From Sarcodiotheca gaudichaudii (lineage: Eukaryota; Rhodophyta; Florideophyceae; Gigartinales; Solieriaceae): a stretch of DNA of 64,000 nucleotides. The translations under genes and the position numbers were made by a program. Under the pieces are notes generated by a model that worked only from the letters and a program-made list of their open reading frames with translations, was not told the origin of the DNA and did no database searches. Where the stretch lies: contig JAUKVZ010000003.1 in NCBI GenBank assembly GCA_032355985.1, forward strand, positions 248,001-312,000, written 5' to 3'. Numbering within the stretch: the first letter of the stretch is position 1; each line of letters begins with the position of its first letter. Below are positions 51,545 through 58,990 of this stretch, in pieces.

Positions 51545-52494
51545 CGCCTGGAGCGCCGCCGATGACCCCTTCCCGATCAACTGAACAATTTGTCGATCCG
51601 CTGCAGGATGTCGACACGAAGTCGGCGGATGTTGTGGTGGACATCTTCGAGGATGCGACGGAGGCGAACTACAACGCCGATTGCCGCCAGGGCTCGGTGG
51701 ATGTGGTGGAGCCGCTGGGGCGTCTGGTGGCGACGGGCGACCTGCATGACAATCCACTGAACTTTGCGCGCGTCGTGGGGTTTGCGGATCTTCCCCGCTC
51801 GACGGAAGACGAGCCTCGGCATGTGACGCTGCACGAAGTGATTCACTCCGATCGTCTGCTCAACGACATGGATTTCAGCTACCGGGCGCTGCTTCGCGTG
51901 GCGGCTTTGAAGCGGAATCATCCGGAGCTTGTGCACACGCTGCTGGCGAATCACGAGCTTTCGCAGATCGTGGGCGCGGGGATCGTCAAGGATGGCGTGC
52001 GCGTGGTGGATGCATTTAACGATGCGATCAACTTCACGTTCGGCGACCATGCGAATCGCGTTCATCATGCGATTGGTGATTTCATCCGTTCGATGCCGCT
52101 GGCGCTGATCAGCCGCAGCGGCGCCGGCGGCGGCGTGCTGTGTGCGCACAGTCTTCCGAGCCCGCACATGATGAAGATCTTCGATCCGGGCGTGCTGGAG
52201 CGGAAGTTGATTCGTGATGACTACGAGCCTCGCAAGGGTTCGGCGCATCTGATGGTGTGGGGCCGCAAGCACACGAAACCGGCGCAACTTGAGGAGTTGG
52301 CTCGCCGATGGGATGTGTCGCTCTTCCTGCTTGGCCACGAGCATGCGGAAAATGGCTGGGCATTGGTGCCGCCGAATGCGCTGGTGCTCAACAGCGATCA
52401 CGATCGAGGCGTGGTGCTGCCGATTGATCTGGCTTCGCCGCCCTCGGCGCCTGAAGCGGTGTGGCAGATGCAATCGCTGACGTCGACTGAGTGA
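51541..52494 (+). CDS. Metallophosphoesterase (probable Ser/Thr phosphatase partner of the kinase)
   Basis: A 317-residue protein with calcineurin-like metallophosphoesterase motifs: LVATGDLHDNPLNF (GDxH), then LLANHEL (NHE), AHSLPSPH, and FLLGHEHAENG (GHxH). The GDLHDN signature and large size suggest a protein phosphatase-like enzyme, but the substrate is not fixed by motifs. It starts at GTG 51541, inside the kinase stop codon overlap; ATG 51562 is an alternative. The overlap and pairing suggest that it reverses the partner kinase's phosphorylation. Confidence 0.8.
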   Translation: MTPGAPPMTPSRSTEQFVDPLQDVDTKSADVVVDIFEDATEANYNADCRQGSVDVVEPLGRLVATGDLHDNPLNFARVVGFADLPRSTEDEPRHVTLHEVIHSDRLLNDMDFSYRALLRVAALKRNHPELVHTLLANHELSQIVGAGIVKDGVRVVDAFNDAINFTFGDHANRVHHAIGDFIRSMPLALISRSGAGGGVLCAHSLPSPHMMKIFDPGVLERKLIRDDYEPRKGSAHLMVWGRKHTKPAQLEELARRWDVSLFLLGHEHAENGWALVPPNALVLNSDHDRGVVLPIDLASPPSAPEAVWQMQSLTSTE

Positions 52495-52872
52495 TTCGCG
52501 CGCACTCTTTATGAGAGTGACGATTTCAGGATTCGCGCAACAGCGAATTTCGAAGAATATCGAACATCGTGCAAATGGATTGACAACGCCGAAATCACGG
52601 TATGTTCGATCTTGTGCGTTGGCCGAATCGAGCCGCGCACTGCCTGATTGATTCGAGTTCATGAGTCGCGCGAGGCTTGTTCTTCAATGAGAGAACGGCA
52701 CGAAATGACCAGTGCATCCACGGCCACATCCCCTACCAGGGGATTGCATGATGACGCCCAATCCATACAACGACCGTGCGTCAATAGGCGCAAGGCTAGG
52801 TCGCTTCTGGGGATCGCGGCTCAGGCAGAGCGGATGCAGCGCAATTGGACGAACGCCGACGAGGGTCGCGAG
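52495..52872. other. Regulatory leader of the LuxR-type gene
   Basis: AT-richer than its surroundings. It holds three dyads: ATTCGC-6-GCGAAT (52531-52548), TTCGA-6-TCGAA (52549-52564) and the operator-like 15-mer at 52729. A possible promoter is TTGACA (52580-52585) with TATGTT (52601-52606), spaced 15, which is short. An open frame runs through it from 52648 but reads as leader, so no gene is called. Confidence 0.5.
52729..52743. promoter_or_regulatory. 15-bp dyad TCCCCTACCAGGGGA, copy 2 (possible operator)
   Basis: The same dyad as at 32069-32083. Here it lies 129 bases before the LuxR-type start codon, so it could be an autoregulatory site. The bases after it (GATTGCATGATGACGC against GATCTGATGTTGACGC) also agree in large part. 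Confidence 0.5.
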
Positions 52873-53745
52873 ATGACAGATCGTGATGGGGCGATGGTGT
52901 TTACAGACTGGGTGCATCGCACACGAACAATCACCGAGATGACCTGCGCCAATCAGCATGATGAGCCGGAGCCCTGGCTGACGGCGGCGTGTCATTCACT
53001 GTGCGAGCTTGATCTGGATCAATTGCTTTCGCAGGCCATTGTGCTGGAGCGCAATCCACTGACGGGGATGCGTGTCGTGCGTCATGCGGCCATCAACTGC
53101 CGCCTGCGCATGGCGGGGATGATGTCCATGCTGGCTGAGGCGCGCGAAGGCTTTCCGCATGATGATGTGGGCGTGTATGCGCTGGGTCGATTCGGGCCGG
53201 GGGCGCGCAGCTGCCTGCCGCGGAAGGACATCGTGCCGGACAATCGCTGGTCGTTGTGTGCGCTTCGCAAGTTTCGTCAGGAATGCGACATGTATGACTT
53301 CGTCCGGGCGATCTTTCCGTACGAGGTGGATGAGAATCCGGCGATGGTGGTCTTCCAGCTTGACGGGCTGGATCCGGAATGGCGCGCCGAGCCGGAGCTT
53401 GTGACGGTCTTCGGCGAGATCACCAGCGCGATCTTTGAGCGGTATCACCAGCGCTTCACGCAGCGGGAGCTGTATCGCAGTCAACTTCTGAATCTGCTGA
53501 CGCCCATGCAGCAGGCGATCGCGCCGCTGCTTGCGACGGAGCTGAGCGAGCCGGAGATCGCGCAGCGGCTGCGGCGAAGTCGTCATACGGTGCATGATCA
53601 CACGAAGGCGATCTACAAGGCATGGCGTGTGAACTCGCGGGCGCAGCTTCGGGACAAGTGGAAGCGGCCGACGGTGACGGTGATTAATGCGCTCGAATGC
53701 GCTGAAGCGGACTCGGAACCGAAGCCGGGCGCGGCGAAAGGGTGA
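52873..53745 (+). CDS. LuxR-type helix-turn-helix transcriptional regulator
   Basis: A 290-residue regulator. The C-terminus has the LuxR/GerE HTH: LTPMQQAIAPLLATELSEPEIAQRLRRSRHTVHDHTKAIYKAWRV, with the recognition helix in HTVHDHTKAIY and a tail. The N-terminal 190 residues are not a receiver domain (no phosphorylatable Asp pattern) and carry no recognised sensor; it includes FPHDDVGVYALGRFGPG. ATG 52873 has GAGGG about seven bases upstream. ATGs at 52687, 52705 and 52834 are less supported. Target genes unknown. Confidence 0.83.
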   Translation: MTDRDGAMVFTDWVHRTRTITEMTCANQHDEPEPWLTAACHSLCELDLDQLLSQAIVLERNPLTGMRVVRHAAINCRLRMAGMMSMLAEAREGFPHDDVGVYALGRFGPGARSCLPRKDIVPDNRWSLCALRKFRQECDMYDFVRAIFPYEVDENPAMVVFQLDGLDPEWRAEPELVTVFGEITSAIFERYHQRFTQRELYRSQLLNLLTPMQQAIAPLLATELSEPEIAQRLRRSRHTVHDHTKAIYKAWRVNSRAQLRDKWKRPTVTVINALECAEADSEPKPGAAKG

Positions 53746-53802
53746 ATCGATCCCGGATCGCGATGGAACGGCGCTTCGAGTGAATGCGAATATGATTGGG
53801 TA

Positions 53803-54723
53803 GTGAGCACCGGCCCTTCAGCGACAAATCGATCACAGATCGAATGTCCTCGATGCAGGTATGACCTCTCTGCGATCGTTGCGGCGTGGGGTGAAACATG
53901 TGATCTGCATGATCGCTGCAGTGAGTGCGGGCTTGATTTCCGGTGGGGCGAGCTGCTGAACCCGAGGCTGCGGAAGCTCCCATGGTTCTTCGAGCATGCC
54001 GCGCGTCATCGCCTCACACAAGCGTTTACTCGAACGACCATTCTGGCGATTCTGCCGAACAGATTCTGGCGGCAGATCAGAATGCACCACGTCCTCGTGG
54101 GAGGACGACTCTGGCTTTTCATGGCGATCGCGTGCGCGATTCCGATCGGTGTGGAGTTACTGAATACTCTTATTCTCTACGCGCTCTGGGCATCGCCATT
54201 CATCTTCACACGCGATGCGATCGGGATCATCCGGAGTGCGATCAATCCATGCATTGTGCCTGCTCTCGGCAGTGTGGGATTTGCAGTCGCAGTGATGGTG
54301 GATCGCAGCGCGCGCCGGAAAGCGCGAGCGGACTGGCGTCATGTAGTTCGAAGCCTCGCTTACTCGTGTTCGATTCTCCCTCTGCTTTTCGTTCCGCTCT
54401 CCGTCTTTGTCCTCTGGGTCTACTTTTCGATGCACCAGAATGCTCCCCGTGCGACACCAACCCATGTGGACTTCATCTGCGCACCGAGATGGTTTGTGAG
54501 CAGTGTCGTGTACTGGGACTACAGCTACGGCATGCTCCGCTATTGGCCTCCGTTGTTCGGGTGCCTGTGGGTCTCAGTCTGGTGGTGGTTGGCGCTGCGG
54601 CGCGGACTCATGCTGCCGGGCGCCATCATCGCGTTCGCGGCCGGCGCAGTCATCAGCCTCCTCGGAGTTGCGGTATACATGGTCTATCTGGGCGGAATGC
54701 TCCAGTGGCTCGTCGCCTACTGA
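53803..54723 (+). CDS. Zinc-ribbon membrane protein (hypothetical)
   Basis: A 306-residue protein. An N-terminal cytosolic zinc ribbon (CPRCRYDLS ... CSECGLDFRWGE) precedes about six membrane helices, such as LWLFMAIACAIPIGVELL, PALGSVGFAVAVMV, ILPLLFVPLSVFVLWVYF and LPGAIIAFAAGAVISLLGVAVYMVYLGG. This domain arrangement is frequent in planctomycetes and has no assigned role. GTG start at 53803; no clear ribosome site. Trp/Phe-rich helices suggest a membrane-embedded function. Confidence 0.7.
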   Translation: MSTGPSATNRSQIECPRCRYDLSAIVAAWGETCDLHDRCSECGLDFRWGELLNPRLRKLPWFFEHAARHRLTQAFTRTTILAILPNRFWRQIRMHHVLVGGRLWLFMAIACAIPIGVELLNTLILYALWASPFIFTRDAIGIIRSAINPCIVPALGSVGFAVAVMVDRSARRKARADWRHVVRSLAYSCSILPLLFVPLSVFVLWVYFSMHQNAPRATPTHVDFICAPRWFVSSVVYWDYSYGMLRYWPPLFGCLWVSVWWWLALRRGLMLPGAIIAFAAGAVISLLGVAVYMVYLGGMLQWLVAY

Positions 54724-54774
54724 CTCCTCGATACACTGGGGCTTCCCCGACTTTCGCCAGAGGAGCCCCCTTCC

Positions 54775-56079
54775 GTGTCGCACGATCCGATTACCGATTC
54801 CGTACTCGATTTGATTCGCAGCCAGGATTCTGACGCCGCCGAGATCATCGCGGCCGAGCAGGAGCGGCAGCATTCGACCATCGAGTTGATCGCCAGTGAG
54901 AATCATGTCAGCCCGGCGGTGCAGCACGCCATGGGCTCGTGCCTGACGAATAAGTACGCCGAGGGATATCCCGGGGCGCGGTACTACGGCGGGTGTGCCT
55001 TTCACGACCAGATCGAGCGGCTGGCGCAGGAGCGGGCGAAGGAGCTCTTCGGGTGCGCGTTTGCGAATGTGCAGCCGCATTCGGGCGCTCAGGCGAACAT
55101 GGCGGCGTTCATGTCGATCATGGATCCGGGCGACACGTTCGCATCGCTGGTGCTCAAGGATGGCGGGCATCTGAGTCACGGGATGAAGTTGAACTTCAGC
55201 GGGAAGTACTACAACCCGGTGCACTATCCGCTTCACTATGACAAGAGTCATCCGGAGTTCGAGCAGATTGATTATGACGCCGTGCGCGATGTGTGTCTGG
55301 AGCACAAGCCGAAGGCGATTCTGTGCGGGTATTCGGCGTATCCGCGTGTGATCGATTTTGCGCGGTTCCGTGCGATCGCCGATGAGGTGGGCGCACTGCT
55401 GATGGCGGATATCGCGCACATCGCCGGATTGTGCGCGACAGGCGCGCATCCAAGCCCATTTCCGCATGCGCATGTGGTGACGACGACGACGCACAAGACG
55501 CTTCGTGGGCCGCGCGGCGGGCTTGTCATGACCAATGACGAGGAGCTTTCCAAGAAGATCAATCGCTCGCTCTTTCCCGGCGTGCAGGGCGGGCCGCTGA
55601 TGCACATCATCGGCGCCAAGGCCGTGGCCTTTGGCGAGGCGCTCAAGCCGGAGTTCCGTGCGTACAGCGAGCGCGTGGTGAAGAACGCGCAGGCGCTGGC
55701 CAAGGCGCTGACCGAGCGCGGCTATCGCATGACGAGCGGCGGGACGGACAACCATCTGATGCTCGTCGATCTGACGGCCAAGGATTCGGAGCTGACGGGC
55801 GCCGATGCGGAGGCGTGGCTGGAGCAGTCGGGCATCATCACGAACAAGAACGGGATTCCGGATGATCCGCGGCCGCCGCGTGTGACCTCGGGCCTGCGCC
55901 TGGGCTCCCCGGCGACGACGACGCGAGGCATGGGCGAGGCGGAGATGGAGCGCATCGCGTCGTGGATTGATCGCGTGCTGGATTCCGGCGGCGACGAATC
56001 GACGTGTGCGAGCGTGCGCTCGGAAGTGGCGGCGATGTGCGAGGAGTTCCCGATGCCCGGCGCGGCGATGGCGCGCTGA
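54775..56079 (+). CDS. glyA: Serine hydroxymethyltransferase
   Basis: PLP enzyme that converts serine and THF to glycine and 5,10-methylene-THF. The 434-residue product is close to family length. Motifs: [77 protein letters not shown], and [18 protein letters not shown] with the PLP-binding Lys. A C-terminal acidic, Pro-containing stretch ends the protein. GTG start with AGGAG ten bases upstream. The neighbouring genes bear no link to one-carbon metabolism. Confidence 0.97.
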   Translation: MSHDPITDSVLDLIRSQDSDAAEIIAAEQERQHSTIELIASENHVSPAVQHAMGSCLTNKYAEGYPGARYYGGCAFHDQIERLAQERAKELFGCAFANVQPHSGAQANMAAFMSIMDPGDTFASLVLKDGGHLSHGMKLNFSGKYYNPVHYPLHYDKSHPEFEQIDYDAVRDVCLEHKPKAILCGYSAYPRVIDFARFRAIADEVGALLMADIAHIAGLCATGAHPSPFPHAHVVTTTTHKTLRGPRGGLVMTNDEELSKKINRSLFPGVQGGPLMHIIGAKAVAFGEALKPEFRAYSERVVKNAQALAKALTERGYRMTSGGTDNHLMLVDLTAKDSELTGADAEAWLEQSGIITNKNGIPDDPRPPRVTSGLRLGSPATTTRGMGEAEMERIASWIDRVLDSGGDESTCASVRSEVAAMCEEFPMPGAAMAR

Positions 56080-56108
56080 AGCACACACGTGGCGAGGAGG
56101 ATTTCTTG

Positions 56109-57269
56109 ATGATGAGGCGCGCATGCGGCGTCCTGCTGGTCATTCTGGCGGCGCTGTCGATTCCGGCGACGGCCGAAGGCGAGGAATCCCCTGAACAGAG
56201 CGCTGCGCCGAAGCCGTACACGCGGAATGTGGCGATCGTGCTCTATTCGGGCGCGGAGCTGCTCGACTTTGCAGGTCCGACGCAGACGCTTCGCACGGCC
56301 GGGTGGGTCGCGGCGCATGAAGCGAAGGCCGGGTTTCATGTGTACACGGTGGGGCCGGATCTCGATCCGATCACAAGCCTGCGCCTGTTGCGGGTGACAC
56401 CCGAGTTTTCATTCGAGGATTGTCCGGCGCCGGATGTGCTTGTCGTTCCCGGCGGGCAGGCGGGCCAGCTTGTGCGCAATGAGGCGTACATGGAATGGCT
56501 GGGCGCAGCGGCGGAGCAGTCGGAGCTGGATCTGTTCATCGGCACGGGCGTGATTGCGGCCGCGGAGCTTGGCCTGCTGGATGGCGCGCAGGTGACGACG
56601 CATCCCTGGACGATCAACGGCGTGCGACTGGCGGCGCCGGAGGCTGAAGTGATCGAGGATGTGCGCGTCGTTGAGGCGCCGGGGATGATTACGACATCGG
56701 GCATGTCTTCGAGCATCGACGGCGCCCTGCTTGCGACCGCGCGCCTTTTCGGCGCCCAGGTGGCGAAGGAGACGGCCGAGTACATTCAGCATGAGTGGAG
56801 CATGCAGGATGCGATTGATGCAGGATGCTCGTGGCTGAATCCGGAGATTGATGCGCAGGGGCAGGCTGTGCAGGAGATCGGGGCGCTGATCGAGGCGGAG
56901 TCCTGGGATGACGCCATCGAGCGATGCGAGCAGCATTGTGAAGCGCATCCGGGTGATTCGGAGGCGAGCTATCTGCTGGGCATCGCCCTGCAGGGCGCCG
57001 GGCGGCTGGACGAGGCCGCGGCCACGTATGAGAAGGCGGCTCAGAATCCGCGCTATCGAATGCGGGCGATGTACAACCTTGCGTGCGTGTATACGAAGCT
57101 GGGCGATGCGGATCAGGCCATCATTCACCTGAAGGCGGCCGTGGCTTCGGGGCTGAATGACAAGGAATGGATCCGCACGGATGAGGATCTGGCGCCTCTG
57201 CGTGAGGATCCGCGATTCATCGGGCTGCTTGACTCGATTGACGATCCGCGGGAGCGGACGATCGACTGA
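56109..57269 (+). CDS. Exported DJ-1/PfpI-like protein without catalytic Cys, fused to TPRs
   Basis: A 386-residue exported protein. A signal peptide (MMRRACGVLLVILAALSIPATA) precedes a DJ-1/PfpI class I glutamine amidotransferase-like domain (about 38-230): VAIVLYSGAELLDFAGPTQTL, VVPGGQAGQLV and the motif LFIGTGVIAAAELGLLDG. The family motif here is CTG, but residue 145 is Gly, so the catalytic Cys is missing. TPRs follow from about 285 (EASYLLGIALQGAGRLDEAAATYEKA, AMYNLACVYTKLGDADQAIIHLKAAVASGLNDKEWIRTD). ATG 56109 has AGGAGG eight bases upstream. It follows glyA by 29 bases. Confidence 0.83.
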   Translation: MMRRACGVLLVILAALSIPATAEGEESPEQSAAPKPYTRNVAIVLYSGAELLDFAGPTQTLRTAGWVAAHEAKAGFHVYTVGPDLDPITSLRLLRVTPEFSFEDCPAPDVLVVPGGQAGQLVRNEAYMEWLGAAAEQSELDLFIGTGVIAAAELGLLDGAQVTTHPWTINGVRLAAPEAEVIEDVRVVEAPGMITTSGMSSSIDGALLATARLFGAQVAKETAEYIQHEWSMQDAIDAGCSWLNPEIDAQGQAVQEIGALIEAESWDDAIERCEQHCEAHPGDSEASYLLGIALQGAGRLDEAAATYEKAAQNPRYRMRAMYNLACVYTKLGDADQAIIHLKAAVASGLNDKEWIRTDEDLAPLREDPRFIGLLDSIDDPRERTID

Positions 57270-57472
57270 TCGGACGGTCGCGCGCCGTTTATCGGCGGCC
57301 GGGCCCTTCCCTCAATCTCCGGAACGAACCAGACGGTGTGACACCACCTGAGTCGGGGCGTGTCGCTTGATTGCGACGCAAGCGGCTGAGGTCCTGCGCC
57401 GATATCGGTTTGGAGCGTTCGGCGAGAGTGCGGCGTGAGGATCGCGCATCGCCGGCGTGGGGAGAGAGATTC

Positions 57473-58348
57473 ATGCTTCTGACGACACTGCTCAGTGCGG
57501 CGTCCATCGCCGTCGGCGCCCCGGCTTTCGACAACGGCATCATCATTGATCGCTTCACCGATCCCTTCGAAACCGAGTCATTCTTTGACAATGGTTCGGA
57601 GAGCGAGATTTTTCAGCGCGCCGCGCTGGAGGCGGGTAAAGAGCTTCCCCTGGCGCTGGATATGGCGACGGGTGATCCTCTGACGGGTCTGACAAGCCGC
57701 GTGAAGGAGCGTCAGCGTCAGCTGAATCTCGGCGGCGTGTTCGCCGGTGGTCGCGTGTCCGTTCTGAAGAACAAGGGGCTGAGCACAACGCCCGTTATGG
57801 CGCAGACGGGCGGCGGCGCGCTTGAGTTCCTGGCCGGCGCTGGCGCTCGCGGGCGCGTGTCTCTGAAGTATGGCCGCAAGGCTGAGCGCTACCAGCTCAA
57901 TGCCGATTTCACGGATCTGGGCTCAGATGGTTTCTTCGGCGTCAATCTTGTGTCCGACGATTTCGGCGTGTTGACAGGAAACACGGATAAGGCCTTCAAG
58001 CTTCGCCTGGATGTGATCTCCGGTCTCGGAGACGATGAGAAGCAGGTCGGCACGGCCTCGCAGTTCGTTTCCGCCTCCGGCGACTATCGATTCGATTTCG
58101 CGTCGTTTGAGGACGTTGATTTTGCGAATGTTGATCGCATTCGACTGACGCTGAATCAGCGCGCGTTCGGTACGGATGACATTCGTGTCGCCCTCAGCGA
58201 GTTCGGCGCGTTCAGCGCATCTTCAGGATCGATCGAGCGCGGCTTCGTGGAAAGCGTTCCGGCGCCCGGCGCCTTTGCGCTTGCGTGCGTGGCGCTCTTC
58301 GCGGCGTCCGGCCGGCGTCGATCAGATGCCGAGCCGAGCATCGGGTAA
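57473..58348 (+). CDS. Exported protein with PEP-CTERM-like (VPAPG) sorting signal
   Basis: A 291-residue exported protein of unknown fold. After a short signal (MLLTTLLSAASIAVGA) is a beta-rich domain with Asp/Gly-rich turns (FDNGIIIDRFTDPFETESFFDNG, ADFTDLGSDGFFGVNLVSDDFG). The C-terminus VPAPGAFALACVALFAASGRRR is a PEP-CTERM-like signal: a PxPG motif, a hydrophobic helix and a basic cluster. Such tails are processed by exosortases in relatives. Oddly, eight residues follow the Arg cluster. GGAGAG precedes the ATG. The end overlaps trmL on the other strand by 27 bases. No exosortase is in the window. Confidence 0.75.
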   Translation: MLLTTLLSAASIAVGAPAFDNGIIIDRFTDPFETESFFDNGSESEIFQRAALEAGKELPLALDMATGDPLTGLTSRVKERQRQLNLGGVFAGGRVSVLKNKGLSTTPVMAQTGGGALEFLAGAGARGRVSLKYGRKAERYQLNADFTDLGSDGFFGVNLVSDDFGVLTGNTDKAFKLRLDVISGLGDDEKQVGTASQFVSASGDYRFDFASFEDVDFANVDRIRLTLNQRAFGTDDIRVALSEFGAFSASSGSIERGFVESVPAPGAFALACVALFAASGRRRSDAEPSIG

Positions 58349-58831
58349 GAGCGTGAGGTCGCCTCGCGCGACGCATTGGCGCAGGCCCTCGTAAATCACG
58401 GCGCACACAGCGGTGGCGACATTGAGTGATCGTTCGCGCGGCGCCATGGGCAGCGCGAGCAGATGATCAGCGTGCGCCTCGATGATGTCCTCCGGCAGGC
58501 CTGCGGTTTCGCGGCCGAAGATGAAGTGATCGCCGGGTTTGAGTTCGGCGTCCCAGATGGGCGTCGTCGCCTTTGTTGAGAAGCACCAGCGGCGAGCTGC
58601 GCCCGCGTTGATGTAGTCGCTCCAGTCGGGATGTTCGACCGGAGCGAGTCTTGCCCAGTAGTCGAGCCCCGCGCGGCGGCAGGCCTTTTCCGAGGTGTCG
58701 AAGCCGATCGGATGGATCAGGCGCAGCGCGCATCCGGTAGCGACGCAGGTGCGCCCGATGTTGCCCGTGTTGTTCGGGATCTCGGGCTGATGCAGCACGA
58801 CATCGAAGATGGGCGTTTGTGCTTTGCTCAT
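58322..58831 (-). CDS. trmL: tRNA (cytidine/uridine-34-2'-O)-methyltransferase
   Basis: SPOUT-class methyltransferase of the wobble base of tRNA-Leu isoacceptors. Motifs: LHQPEIPNNTGNIGRTCVATGCALRLIHPIGFD near the start, HFIFGRETAGLPEDIIEAHAD, and MAPRERSLNVATAVCAVIYEGLRQ. The 169-residue product is slightly longer than E. coli TrmL (157). The ATG at 58831 is chosen because the family starts near DVVLHQPEIP; ATG 58846 is also in frame. It is divergent from the gene starting at 58991. Confidence 0.94.
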   Translation of the reverse strand: MSKAQTPIFDVVLHQPEIPNNTGNIGRTCVATGCALRLIHPIGFDTSEKACRRAGLDYWARLAPVEHPDWSDYINAGAARRWCFSTKATTPIWDAELKPGDHFIFGRETAGLPEDIIEAHADHLLALPMAPRERSLNVATAVCAVIYEGLRQCVARGDLTLLPDARLGI

Positions 58832-58990
58832 GAAGCTCAAGAGCATAGACGACGGCGCCGGGCAACAGACAAGTGTGTCACATATTGACTTCGCAGGCGA
58901 CGAACCGGACAATGGAGTGTCCGCAGAGACCTTGGTCGTCGCGGGTTGTGTGTTCGCTTTGCGGCGACCTCCGCCACAGGAGGCGCACCG

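Noticed and set aside
52648-52872. N-terminal extension of the LuxR-type protein
   Set aside because: This part is AT-richer leader holding the dyads; the ATG at 52873 has a ribosome site.
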